Source: a virus. From it: DNA of 64,000 nt. Below, piece after piece: positions 47,668-57,395 of this stretch. The position numbers were made by a program, and so were the translations under genes. The stretch is taken from the IMG/VR virus record IMGVR_UViG_3300009177_000029, positions 1 through 64,000 of that record. The stretch is one strand, 5' to 3'. The notes below the pieces were generated by a model, which was given only the letters and a program-made list of their open reading frames with translations, did no database searches and was not told the DNA's origin. Each line of letters starts with the position of its first letter. The first letter of the stretch is position 1.

Positions 47668-48056
47668 CACTTCACCTTGCTGTCTACATCAGACCAAGAC
47701 GAAATACCTGCGATGATTTGCGTGTTACGCTCGTGCTGGTCCTGTAGTGCTTGAATCTGCTGCTGGATAGCCTCGGCCTGTTGCTGGGCGGCTGCTGCCG
47801 CCTCTGCATGCTGCTGCTGGGCCTGTGCGTCCTGTGCGAGCTGTTGGTTCGTCTGCGCCTGGCGTACGGCCTCCTGAGCGACGTCACGCTGTGCTTCGAG
47901 GCCAGCAATCTGAGAGCCTCGTGCGCTAGCTGTGATTGCCCAAATCGCGGCTGCTACTACGGTAGCAAGAACTACGAAGATACCAACGATCCACTTTCGC
48001 CATCCAGTGGGGTTGGACTTCTTGTAGTTGTCAATCCATTCGAGTAGTTGGTTCAT
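47667..48056 (-). CDS. Rz-like membrane coiled-coil protein
   Basis: 129 residues. Short cytoplasmic basic N-terminus, transmembrane helix IVGIFVVLATVVAAAIWAI at about 24-42, then a long Gln/Ala-rich periplasmic coiled coil (AQAQQQHAEAAAAAQQQAEAI). This N-in inner-membrane plus coiled-coil form is that of inner-membrane spanins. No Cys-lipoprotein partner was found, so identity stays tentative. Confidence 0.6.
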   Translation of the reverse strand: MNQLLEWIDNYKKSNPTGWRKWIVGIFVVLATVVAAAIWAITASARGSQIAGLEAQRDVAQEAVRQAQTNQQLAQDAQAQQQHAEAAAAAQQQAEAIQQQIQALQDQHERNTQIIAGISSWSDVDSKVK

Positions 48057-48580
48057 GGGAACTCGTCATTTCTGGAACCACCAATCTGGTCGTCCTGTAG
48101 AGAGATAGCAGAAACCACGGCATGAAGCAAGGAGTCCAAACGCTTGTCAAAATGTGAAGGCAAGGACTTCAACATGAGCATAGTCTTGGTTACACGTGCT
48201 TGTGTTGGAGCAGTGAAACCATTCATTGCAGGTACACCATCGAGAGTGTCAAGTGAAGCAAACGAAATGTTGTAGTAGGCACCATCTGTGAACGGTGTCG
48301 TTTCAAGGTACACATAGTCTGCAATCAGCACACCTTGTGCGGGCGGAATCACGCGTACAATAGCAACAGCATCTGCCGTTACAGGTGTGTCAGTACGGAC
48401 CACGGCTGCATAGTTCGTAGCATCTGTATACGAAGCGTTTACAATGACCTGGGTGTTGAGCTGCAAGCGAATATAGGTCGGCGAGATAAAGCGTACAGTG
48501 TCAATCTGTACGTTACCGGAAACGGATGGTTGTCCGCCACCCCACGGTGTAGTGCCCCACGGACCTGTACCCCACGTCAT
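48053..48580 (-). CDS. Tail/baseplate-associated structural protein
   Basis: 175 residues from ATG 48580 (TGATG). Starts with WGTGPWGTTPWGGG, a Gly-Trp repeat found at the N-terminus of many phage baseplate proteins, then a beta-sandwich (TYIRLQLNTQVIVNASYTD, NYAAVVRTDTPV) of fibronectin-like appearance and a helical C-terminus. Likely a baseplate or spike-attachment protein. Confidence 0.7.
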   Translation of the reverse strand: MTWGTGPWGTTPWGGGQPSVSGNVQIDTVRFISPTYIRLQLNTQVIVNASYTDATNYAAVVRTDTPVTADAVAIVRVIPPAQGVLIADYVYLETTPFTDGAYYNISFASLDTLDGVPAMNGFTAPTQARVTKTMLMLKSLPSHFDKRLDSLLHAVVSAISLQDDQIGGSRNDEFP

Positions 48581-48912
48581 CAACGCACCTCGTGTGTATC
48601 GTCTCGCTCTACTTCTACCTTCGTAGTTTCAGCTACGCGCGTTTCTACTACAACAGGCGCTTGTCCACGTCCGCGAAGAAGTGGATGACCAAAGAAGCCA
48701 GCGATTGCGGCGATTGCTGCAAGCAACGCACTCAAGCCTGGTCCCAAGATCGTTAGCCACGGAAGGCCAACGAGGATACTGAGAACCTCAGCCTTGACCA
48801 TCAACAAGAAGAGAGTAGGTGCTCCAAACGCACACACAACGAACACAGACAAGAGAACTGCCTGTGGCCAGTGGATGTTGTCGAAGTATGCCTTGATGTC
48901 TTTGAATGTCAT
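48580..48912 (-). CDS. Holin-like membrane protein
   Basis: 110 residues from ATG 48912, five bases after GAGG. Two to three hydrophobic helices (AVLLSVFVVCAFGAPTLFLLM, ILVGLPWLTILGPGLSALLAAIAAIAGFFG) then a charged, probably cytoplasmic tail (TRVAETTKVEVERDDTHEVR). The topology fits a holin, with the spanin-like genes just downstream. No family signature; call by topology and place. Confidence 0.6.
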   Translation of the reverse strand: MTFKDIKAYFDNIHWPQAVLLSVFVVCAFGAPTLFLLMVKAEVLSILVGLPWLTILGPGLSALLAAIAAIAGFFGHPLLRGRGQAPVVVETRVAETTKVEVERDDTHEVR

Positions 48913-48919
48913 GTTCACC

Positions 48920-51900
48920 TCACTGCAACTTGTTCAATCCGCCGTAAGCACCTGCGCCAGCACCTGTGCCGTAGTCCCATGTAGTTGCACCGATAGAACC
49001 TACTGCCGGTACGATAGTACCTGCTGCGACTGCTGTTCCGACGTTGTTACCGATTACGTAACCGTAACGGTAGTTGGTTGTGTCGAAATCCAACTCACCA
49101 CCAGAAAGGGTCGAACCGTCACCAGTAACCAAGTTACCCGTGATTACGTGCTGGTCCCAAGTACCGCCAACCAAGTCATCCTTGTATACGATACCACGAC
49201 CTTCGATAACTCCAACACTGTTCCAATCCACTAGGTTGTTCGAGCACACTGTAGATGCGATAGCACCGCGCACACGAATACCGATTCGGTTTGGGTTGTT
49301 GGCTAGAAGAGCACCAGTCTTCACACCAGAAAGCATGTTGTCACAGATAGACACACAACGTGCTACTGCCGTCTGACAGAACACCGAGATACCGATGTGT
49401 GTGATGTCGTTCGCACTGTAAGTTGTCTCTTGGATGACGTTGCCGTGAACCTTCGTGTTCAACGAGCCGTTACCAAGTTCAAGAGACATTGCAACCGCGC
49501 TTGCCGTAGTGCTACGCCACACAATCACGTTCTCCGATACACTGCCATCGATTGCACCACCCACGCCATTGAGCGCGATGGTCTGCCCGCCACCCGTGCT
49601 AGAGCGGCAGTGGTTGCGTTCGATGATGTATCCGTTCAAGCCAACCGAAGGTGCGGCCACCACGATGCAGTGGAAAGCATTTGATTGGGTAGCTGCGATA
49701 GCCTGGTCAACGATGTTGTCGGTGATTACCAAGCCCTTCGAGTTGGTGGTAGCATTCTGGAAGCGAATACCAGCACCAGACTGTAGGATCGTTCCGAACG
49801 AGCACTCAACACCAGACACGATGTTCTGTGTGATTCTTGCTGGACCGCAGTTCTGCACCTCGATACCGGATGCGATTCCTGTTGGTGCAGCGAAGACACC
49901 GAAAACATCGTTGTCCGAAATCGAAACGCTTGGCGCACGACTCGTGATGTTGTTCTGGTTCGCTACGAAGATGCCGTATGCCGCAGCCGTCGAACCTGTG
50001 TCGCCGATGGAATCAAGGCGGTTGCCCTTGATCTTCACGTTTGCTACGTTCGTTCCACCAGGGTTCATGTAGATACCGCTTGCTACAGTTGGCGAAGCAA
50101 TACCCTCAGCGAAGTTGTCACTGATGATGAACTGGTCCTGGTTGTTGCTGCTTCCTGGAACAAAGCGAACGAAGCTACCTTCATCATCGCCTGCGTTGAT
50201 AGCGAAGCAAGTGTTACCAGATACGTCGTACTTTCCACCAAAGAACGAACTGAAAGCGTTCGTAAGTTCGATAGCAACGCGGATACCGATACCAGAGCTG
50301 GCGCCCAAGTTCGTGAACATGTTGTCTCGGATGATCAGTCTGTTGATTCCTGGGTCATTCAAGAGACGGATACCATATACGTTGTCGTGTTCTGCACTTT
50401 CGGCAAACACGTTGCTCTTGATTTCCAAGTCACACGAGAGCATACCGCCGACTGGACCACCAACACGCACCATCTCTTGCATACGAGTGCAGTAGTTACG
50501 AGACCAAGATGCCTTCGTAAGCGAATGCTGGTCAAGCTGTGCACCGACGATGAACGAGCCCACGTTACAATCAATCGTGTTGTCATCTACCACGATGTCA
50601 GAAGCAGCCTGTGTGCTCTTGAGCCACAACAGCATGTTCGTGAAACCAGCCGCGGTTGTACCGCCCGTGTAGTTGAAGTAGTTCTCAGTGATGTGCACGC
50701 GGTTAGTACCGGCTGCCGTGTTCCAGAAGCCGAACACGTATGCGTTGCCTGTTACGGCTGGCAAAGTGAATCGGTTGTTCTGAGCTACTACACCACTTAC
50801 GGCTCCGGTCACACCAGCGCCCACAGCAGTTACGCTTGTGATGCTCATCTGGTTGTTAGTGATGACTAGACGAGTTACAGATCCGTCCGCAAGTGCGTAT
50901 GGCGCCAAGCAGGCTCCGAAGCACTCGTCGATTACTACGTCATTCACACTGGATGCGATGAAGAATCCAGTAGTAGAAATCAAGCACTTGTTGAAGCGCG
51001 AGTTCGTCAACGTCGAGGTAATCGTTGAGCCGATGATGATAGACGCTCCCGACGAGCCTACGAACGTAGAGCTGGACGCGGATACGCCTGCATTCACGTT
51101 CACAAGACGAACCTGTCCAGTGAATGCACAGTAGTCGAACTGCACGTTTGTTGCAGCAGACACGTCTAGGATGTTCACGGCTGCACCACCAGCACGCTGG
51201 TAAGCGATGTTCGTGAAGCGTAGAGTTGCGGTCGTAGAGATTGCTGCGCCAGTCGTGTTCGTGCTTGAGAACACAGTCGTTGCGAAGTTCTCACCAATGA
51301 ACGTCACCGACTTTGCGATAGCGACCGTCGTTGGAAAACTATACGTACCAGCCTTTACAAAGATGGTTCCACCACTTGCTGGAAGTGCAGCAACTGCGGC
51401 AGTCAACATCGCCGAAGCATCTGAGAATGCCGTGACGTTGAAATCACCGAAAGACGTAGCGCCGTTACCAATCGAGACGCTGTTGGAACGCGCACCCTGT
51501 ACACCACCCGCTTGGTCAAACCAACGAGGACGGGATGCGAATGCGATCGGAGGCGCTGCCGCTACCACATCGGGACGCATAGAACCGAACTTCAACTCAC
51601 GAATCTGAGCAGAGAGTGCGTCAATCTGGTCCTTCAACGAGCGGATGTTGAGGTCATCGCGAGCACCGAATACTTCCTTCGACATGGTGAGTGCGCTACC
51701 GCGAGTCTCATTCGCCTGCCAAAGACGTTGTGCTGGGTCTGGGTGACCTGGCGTTGCCAACAAAGAATCCTGAGCTGGGTCACTTGGATCTGTGCGTTCG
51801 CGCACAAGCATCGCAGTGCCGGACGTTACACGAACGATTGCGCCAGCCTTGTGAGGAGAACCCAAGTTTCCACTCAAGCCAAGCAATCCGTTCGCACGGT

Positions 51901-52630
51901 CAATCGAAGAAACCGTACGTGCTTCTGGGGCCGTGCCACCGAAGTCAACAGTGACGTTGAATGGCAAGGTCGCTGGGAATACGCGGTTGTCTACTACACG
52001 GATCGTACTTGCACCAACAGCCGAATCTACTTCCATGACAGAAGCTGCCGTTACTAGTGCCAAGCCTGGGTTAGAACCACCCGAGACGATACGGTTAGAA
52101 CCGTCCGTACGGAACACGCCTACCGGAACTCGAATAGAGTTTGGGTTGGACGTCTGTTCAAACGACGTCGTAGACACAGGGTTGACGATGCGCCAGTCCG
52201 GAGCTAGTCGCGTAGCAACGTTCAAACCAAACTCAGAACCATCAGGTTCTGGTGCAGTGTTAGGGATGGTTGGATCCCAGAAGAAACGAGAGTCAGTGTC
52301 CGAGTCGTTTTGGATGAACTCGATTTCGACGTAGAAGTTGAGGCCAGTGCCAAGCAACGTGATGGAACGTGAATCGTTTGGTGTCTGCTCGTTGTTGGTG
52401 ATCTGTCCAGAGCGGTCGGCTGCGTTACCGTTGTACACGGTAATCATACCTGGGTTAGCTGTCTGGTCCTCAATCTGTACACGGAAGCCGTCAAGAATAC
52501 GAGAACGACGGTCTAGCCATTCACGCTCAAGCTCAAACTTCTGTGCCTCTTGCGTGTAGGTATTCGCACCCTGTACGTAGTCTACAAGATCAATGCGTTC
52601 ACCAGAATGTACCTTGAGACTCTCGGGCAT
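48920..52630 (-). CDS. Large beta-helix tailspike
   Basis: 1236 residues. The N-terminal ~400 residues are a baseplate-anchoring head (VHSGERIDLVDYVQGANTYTQ, FWDPTIPNTAPEPDG) including one FPxxxPF beta unit shared with baseplate genes. From about 400 on the chain becomes a right-handed parallel beta-helix (repeats such as NVQFDYCAFTGQVRLVN, VIIRDNMFTNLG, VSISDNDVFGVF), as in pectate-lyase-type spikes that bind or cut surface polysaccharide. The C-terminal domain caps the helix. Confidence 0.88.
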   Translation of the reverse strand: MPESLKVHSGERIDLVDYVQGANTYTQEAQKFELEREWLDRRSRILDGFRVQIEDQTANPGMITVYNGNAADRSGQITNNEQTPNDSRSITLLGTGLNFYVEIEFIQNDSDTDSRFFWDPTIPNTAPEPDGSEFGLNVATRLAPDWRIVNPVSTTSFEQTSNPNSIRVPVGVFRTDGSNRIVSGGSNPGLALVTAASVMEVDSAVGASTIRVVDNRVFPATLPFNVTVDFGGTAPEARTVSSIDRANGLLGLSGNLGSPHKAGAIVRVTSGTAMLVRERTDPSDPAQDSLLATPGHPDPAQRLWQANETRGSALTMSKEVFGARDDLNIRSLKDQIDALSAQIRELKFGSMRPDVVAAAPPIAFASRPRWFDQAGGVQGARSNSVSIGNGATSFGDFNVTAFSDASAMLTAAVAALPASGGTIFVKAGTYSFPTTVAIAKSVTFIGENFATTVFSSTNTTGAAISTTATLRFTNIAYQRAGGAAVNILDVSAATNVQFDYCAFTGQVRLVNVNAGVSASSSTFVGSSGASIIIGSTITSTLTNSRFNKCLISTTGFFIASSVNDVVIDECFGACLAPYALADGSVTRLVITNNQMSITSVTAVGAGVTGAVSGVVAQNNRFTLPAVTGNAYVFGFWNTAAGTNRVHITENYFNYTGGTTAAGFTNMLLWLKSTQAASDIVVDDNTIDCNVGSFIVGAQLDQHSLTKASWSRNYCTRMQEMVRVGGPVGGMLSCDLEIKSNVFAESAEHDNVYGIRLLNDPGINRLIIRDNMFTNLGASSGIGIRVAIELTNAFSSFFGGKYDVSGNTCFAINAGDDEGSFVRFVPGSSNNQDQFIISDNFAEGIASPTVASGIYMNPGGTNVANVKIKGNRLDSIGDTGSTAAAYGIFVANQNNITSRAPSVSISDNDVFGVFAAPTGIASGIEVQNCGPARITQNIVSGVECSFGTILQSGAGIRFQNATTNSKGLVITDNIVDQAIAATQSNAFHCIVVAAPSVGLNGYIIERNHCRSSTGGGQTIALNGVGGAIDGSVSENVIVWRSTTASAVAMSLELGNGSLNTKVHGNVIQETTYSANDITHIGISVFCQTAVARCVSICDNMLSGVKTGALLANNPNRIGIRVRGAIASTVCSNNLVDWNSVGVIEGRGIVYKDDLVGGTWDQHVITGNLVTGDGSTLSGGELDFDTTNYRYGYVIGNNVGTAVAAGTIVPAVGSIGATTWDYGTGAGAGAYGGLNKLQ

Positions 52631-52631
52631 A

Positions 52632-55535
52632 TTACCTCTTCGAAATAAACGTGACTTCTACGCCAGCAGCGCGCACCAAGTCAATGATATACTGCACTCG
52701 GTCCTGCACAGTCACAGGGAGTCTGAGTGGGAAGTCGAAGCCATCTCTTCGTGGGTATCCCGTACCAACCGATGGTGACAAAGCTTCCATTTCATAGTGC
52801 GTGTGTTCGATTTGCAAGTACGGGATGAAATCAAGAACAGCACCAACCCTAGTAGTATAGCTGATGTTTTCCTCTGGTCCAGGCGTAAACTCTACGCTTC
52901 GCTGGTTACTGTGGGAGAATACCGCACCATGTGAGAATGTCAACACATTTGTGCCCGTGTTGTTATTCGTAACGTGTAGTCTCTCTGCGAGCAATGGACC
53001 AGCACCAACATCCAACGTGATCACGTATGGATAGCCGCTGGTTGGGAAACGCGCTGTGCTTGCAAGAGTCGCAGTTGTATCCCCAGCCGACACTGCTGCC
53101 GCAAGCTGCCCACGTGCCTTCACAACGCCCGTTCCAAAGTTGAACGTGCCGTTAGCTGCCGTAGGTGACCAATCGGTTCCACCGAGGTTTAGAGTCGCCT
53201 GCGTGTACAACGGACGTACAGTGTCTGCACCACCAACCTGGATCTCGGGAGCATACAGACCGAACCTGTCTAGGTATCTTACGTTGCCCATGTGGTCATC
53301 GCCGCCAGCAGGACTGACGCGAATGAGGTCCGCCAAAAGAACTACACGAGAACCAATCGCGTGGCTGTTCACCGCAGGCACAGACAAGTTCAATGTAGTA
53401 CCAGCAGACGTGCTTACCACTTCCAACACTTCGGCAGTTCCAGTGAATGGTTCAATCACCACACGATATGGACCACCATTTGGGAACTGGTTTGCTGGAC
53501 CGGATGGACCCGCCAAGCTAGTCATGACCACAGCCATGTCACCTGGATTTACCAACGCAGTAGTAACCTCGTACGTGCGTGAACGCAACGAGAGCTGCTG
53601 CACTGCAAGGGTTTCTACGTTGCCAGAGTTCTCACCCATAAGCACATCGTAAGGAACCGTAGTTGGGAACGATGAAGCGTCGTCCACCTCAAACACAGTG
53701 GCGTTGATGAGTCGGTCCACCGCTAGGTTTGCTGGGCCAGACACAGTGATGGTTAGGCCGTTGCCTGGGGTAGTTTCCTTCTTATGTGTCTCTGCAAACA
53801 AGTCCCATACATATGGACCCGGCCACACGTCGTCTACGTTCCAGATATCACCAGAATCGTAGTTGCCGTAGTTCGCAACAGTGTCTGACACTGCGACCGG
53901 AGCAGTCAAACCCTTGGCAAGACGAATACGCTTTTCGTCGCGAACGATGTCCGTTACACGCACAGCCGCAGCAAGAGGAGGCACTGTGAACTCTGCATCA
54001 CCAGTCACGGTGTACAACATCGTTGTACCAAGGATGTTGATGGTGCCAGTTGGGAAGAACTGCGAGGTATCCAACACAGGCAAGACAGTACCACCGATTG
54101 GCACGTCTGCGGTCAAGCGTGTGGTTGGGTTGTAGTATGCGTAACGTACTGCACCCGCCACCTCAGTTACACCAATAAAGCTGAGGCTTTGCGTAGACGT
54201 TACGGAAATATCTGTGTCTCCGATGTTTCGGATAGCATCAGCAGTTGGTGGAGGCGGTAGAAGCCCGGTACCAAACGTCTCACGAATGTACGAAGCCGAG
54301 CGCAAGTCATTACGCAAGAACTCGATAGGCAACAAGATTTCAACATGATGCGGGTCTGTCTGGAACACATCCCATGCCACACCCTTGACTTGTACTTGCG
54401 CGATTGCTGCCGTCATCGTTGGTGTAAGCAACGAGAACTCAACATTCTTTGGAAAGCGCATCAAATCCGGCAGTTCTCTCTTGAGAAGCACAGAGTGGTC
54501 GGTCTCAGACGCGCGAATGTACTGGAAGTTGCCCAACACAGTGAATGTGTCGCCCGCTACCGGAGGTACTGCCAACGTATTGCCAAACGTGAACACCGTG
54601 GTCGTGTTGTCTTCAATATACGCAATGACGTTGGTGAGCGCCGTCGTCACATCACCATTGAAACGAATCCAGAATCCACCGTAGCGGTCCGCACTGATTG
54701 GTCCAGCTACCGAAACAGAAGTGGTTGTGCCCGCAGTAGCGGTGAACACAGTAGACAAGTCACCACTCTGAATCCAGCCGCCCTCGATGAGCATCTGGTC
54801 CACGTCTTGCATCGTCACGTAAAACGTATTGATCTGTGACGCCAAACCATCCTGCTTGACCTGAATGCCAGCAACTGCCGTCGCACCAGTACCGCCCTTG
54901 GAGGAAGCTGGGATGGTCAACTTACGTGCGTCCAAACCTACAGCGGTGATTGGACCCGCCGTTTCGTACGCCGTTCCACGACCCAAGTTGAGTGTGTACT
55001 GTGTGCCAGGATTTGGGAAGCCATTTGCGTCAAATACGTTCACATGGGTTGCACCAATCGTGAAGTCCGAAATGACGCCACTCTCCCACTCGGTACCAAC
55101 CGCAGTGTGGTTCTGGGTGAGTGGGTCCTTGAAATACACTGTGTTTGTGTAGCGGTCGATGAAAATGTAGTCCGCGGTCTCTTCCGTTGGAAGACCTTCG
55201 TCAATAACCATCGTACCAACCTGAGGGAACTGTGCCGTGCCTACAAGCTGTGCGTGAACTGCACCAGCGAGAACATCCGCAGAGAAGGCACCACACTGTG
55301 TCACCTTCGGTCCAAGGATGATCTCAAGAACCGCCTCGAACTTTGTCTTGATCTGCTTGTACTGTAGAGCAATCACACGAGCAATAGCACGCCACTGTGC
55401 ATCCGAGAACCCGAACGGTGGACGCTGCAAACCAAGGTTCGCCGTTACCACGTTGAGGTACTTACCGTCAGCGTAGTCCAAGCTCATTTGATCGCGTACT
55501 TCCGCGATATCGCTCTGTGTAGAAATGATTGACAT
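52632..55535 (-). CDS. Large baseplate protein with repeated beta units
   Basis: 967 residues. N-terminal helical part (DQMSLDYADGKYLNVVTANLGLQ, QYKQIKTKFEAVLEII). At least five copies of a unit starting FPTSGYPY, FPTTVPYD, FPNGGPYR, FPTGTINI or FPNPGTQY follow, spaced along the chain. Such units also occur in the baseplate-J and tailspike proteins. Likely forms the baseplate wedge or connects spike to baseplate; no known family. Confidence 0.8.
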   Translation of the reverse strand: MSIISTQSDIAEVRDQMSLDYADGKYLNVVTANLGLQRPPFGFSDAQWRAIARVIALQYKQIKTKFEAVLEIILGPKVTQCGAFSADVLAGAVHAQLVGTAQFPQVGTMVIDEGLPTEETADYIFIDRYTNTVYFKDPLTQNHTAVGTEWESGVISDFTIGATHVNVFDANGFPNPGTQYTLNLGRGTAYETAGPITAVGLDARKLTIPASSKGGTGATAVAGIQVKQDGLASQINTFYVTMQDVDQMLIEGGWIQSGDLSTVFTATAGTTTSVSVAGPISADRYGGFWIRFNGDVTTALTNVIAYIEDNTTTVFTFGNTLAVPPVAGDTFTVLGNFQYIRASETDHSVLLKRELPDLMRFPKNVEFSLLTPTMTAAIAQVQVKGVAWDVFQTDPHHVEILLPIEFLRNDLRSASYIRETFGTGLLPPPPTADAIRNIGDTDISVTSTQSLSFIGVTEVAGAVRYAYYNPTTRLTADVPIGGTVLPVLDTSQFFPTGTINILGTTMLYTVTGDAEFTVPPLAAAVRVTDIVRDEKRIRLAKGLTAPVAVSDTVANYGNYDSGDIWNVDDVWPGPYVWDLFAETHKKETTPGNGLTITVSGPANLAVDRLINATVFEVDDASSFPTTVPYDVLMGENSGNVETLAVQQLSLRSRTYEVTTALVNPGDMAVVMTSLAGPSGPANQFPNGGPYRVVIEPFTGTAEVLEVVSTSAGTTLNLSVPAVNSHAIGSRVVLLADLIRVSPAGGDDHMGNVRYLDRFGLYAPEIQVGGADTVRPLYTQATLNLGGTDWSPTAANGTFNFGTGVVKARGQLAAAVSAGDTTATLASTARFPTSGYPYVITLDVGAGPLLAERLHVTNNNTGTNVLTFSHGAVFSHSNQRSVEFTPGPEENISYTTRVGAVLDFIPYLQIEHTHYEMEALSPSVGTGYPRRDGFDFPLRLPVTVQDRVQYIIDLVRAAGVEVTFISKR

Positions 55536-57394
55536 CAGATGACCTGGACGAGAGAGTTACCCGAAGCATCGAATGGGATTGGGAGTTCACTCTCAAGAAC
55601 TACCACGTTCGATGTTGGGGTTACGATACGAATGTCAGCTACGCCGTTGATACGCAACGCCGCTTCGACAATCTTGGAAATGATTACATCCTGGCCGATA
55701 CGCAACGACGAGATGTAAGACTCGATAGAAGACTGGACCAACGGTGCCAAGTCTGCTTCGGTAAACCCGTCTGCTGCCGTGAGGCTGGCGATGACTGTGA
55801 TGCGCTTGATGATGGGCTGTTCCACAGAGAGGAAGATTCCGGCTGCCTTTACACCAGGGAAGTTGACTGGATCATTTACGTCACCTTCCATGACCTTCTG
55901 TACTTGAGCAATCAAGTTGGTGTAGTAAGTGTAGTGAGCTACTAGTTGAGTTCCTACAACTACTCCACCTACGTCAACCAACTGGAACTCACCAGTGCCG
56001 CGGTTGATGATGTAGTCTACACCACGCGACAAAAGTGTCCAGGTCCCAGACGGCGACTTCACGAAAATGCGTTCGCTGTTACGAACAACAGGGAAGTTCG
56101 TCATCTTGAAGTGACGCTGAGTAGCCTCAGCAGATGCGGAGATTACATCCACGAAATCGATGATAGAACCGTTCATGTGCGCGGTTGCAGTACCGGACAC
56201 GAGCGCAAGTACCGTGCCAATCTTGGCATTGTACTGTACGAGTTCTGCTGGGTTAGTACCGTCTGTCTCAATCAAGACAAAGCCAGAGTTTGGCCAGTCA
56301 GAGATATCCACAGGGGTCAAGCTTGTGGCACCGGAAAGGACTGCTCCGATTGAGTCGGCCGGTAGAATCTTGGTTCGTGCGATTGCTCCGGTGCCGTCAT
56401 CTACGTACAAGAACACTTCATCGTTCACAAAGTCTTCTACGATGTTCGAAGAGATAACACGATTCTGTGTGGTTGGGTCGGTGACTCCGATTGCAGAAGA
56501 CTTGAGCGCAAGAGGCGTGCCACGAGACAAACTCTGCAACTGCTCAAGTGCGCGGCTGCGGTACTCCGAGTCTGTTTCACGATCAAGTCCACCGGAAGCT
56601 TTGCTGGTGTTGATGAAAGCTGCACCGATGAATGGAGGAGCCGATGGGAACTGATTGATTCTGCTTGCTCCGCAGTTGCCTGCCGTTCCAGAAGTCGTGC
56701 ACTTGATGACTACTTCATTCGATTCGTAGTTACCAGAAAGGATGAAGGCCGGTTCGGTCGTCACATAGATGCGTGCTGCTTCTGTGACAGTTGGTGGTGC
56801 TTGAACTTGCGTGCCAATGTTGATGGAGCGCGACAACGAAGTTGGCGTAGTTGGCGACGTGAGAGAGCCACCCGTTACGAAGGCAATACGGTCACCGACG
56901 AACACGTCGAAAAGCAATGGAGAAGACAGACCCAATGCCATGGTCGTAGTGTTGTTGGTAGCTACCTGAATGTTCTGCAAACGCGGAGTTCCCTCTCCGA
57001 TACGAATCGTGTACGGGAATCCAGACGTTGGGAAGCGAGAGGTGTCAAAGCCAGTGATAGTACCGCCACCAGCCGCTACGTCTACTGCTGCCTTGGTACG
57101 AATGAGGTTGTTGTCGTAGAACTTGCCGACACCTGTCGCAGTCACTGCTGCACGACGAGTGATACCAAAGTCAGCAAGACGACGATCCAAGTCTTCGCCC
57201 GCAGCAATAGTGAACGAGAACAGATCCAGGATCTGCACCATCTGGAAATACTGTTCGTCATCTTCCAATGCCGCAGCTTCTAGGATCGAACGGATAACCG
57301 AGCCTACGTTGTAGTCGCTGATGGACGTACGTGACTGCATGTACGCAATCATGTCGTTCAAGATCTGCTCAAATGTTCTCGGTGTAAAAGCCAT
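55535..57394 (-). CDS. Baseplate J-like protein
   Basis: 619 residues. The N-terminus FEQILNDMIAYMQSRTSISDYNVGSVIRSILEAAALEDD is typical of baseplate J / T4 gp6-like proteins. GLDRETDSEYRSRALEQLQSLSRGTP in the middle and a C-terminal TAADGFTEADLAPLVQSSIESYISSLRIG complete the family pattern. Carries two FPxSG-type beta units (FPTSGFPYTIRIGEG, WPNSGFVLIE). Forms the wedge ring of a contractile baseplate. Confidence 0.92.
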   Translation of the reverse strand: MAFTPRTFEQILNDMIAYMQSRTSISDYNVGSVIRSILEAAALEDDEQYFQMVQILDLFSFTIAAGEDLDRRLADFGITRRAAVTATGVGKFYDNNLIRTKAAVDVAAGGGTITGFDTSRFPTSGFPYTIRIGEGTPRLQNIQVATNNTTTMALGLSSPLLFDVFVGDRIAFVTGGSLTSPTTPTSLSRSINIGTQVQAPPTVTEAARIYVTTEPAFILSGNYESNEVVIKCTTSGTAGNCGASRINQFPSAPPFIGAAFINTSKASGGLDRETDSEYRSRALEQLQSLSRGTPLALKSSAIGVTDPTTQNRVISSNIVEDFVNDEVFLYVDDGTGAIARTKILPADSIGAVLSGATSLTPVDISDWPNSGFVLIETDGTNPAELVQYNAKIGTVLALVSGTATAHMNGSIIDFVDVISASAEATQRHFKMTNFPVVRNSERIFVKSPSGTWTLLSRGVDYIINRGTGEFQLVDVGGVVVGTQLVAHYTYYTNLIAQVQKVMEGDVNDPVNFPGVKAAGIFLSVEQPIIKRITVIASLTAADGFTEADLAPLVQSSIESYISSLRIGQDVIISKIVEAALRINGVADIRIVTPTSNVVVLESELPIPFDASGNSLVQVI

Positions 57395-57395
57395 G

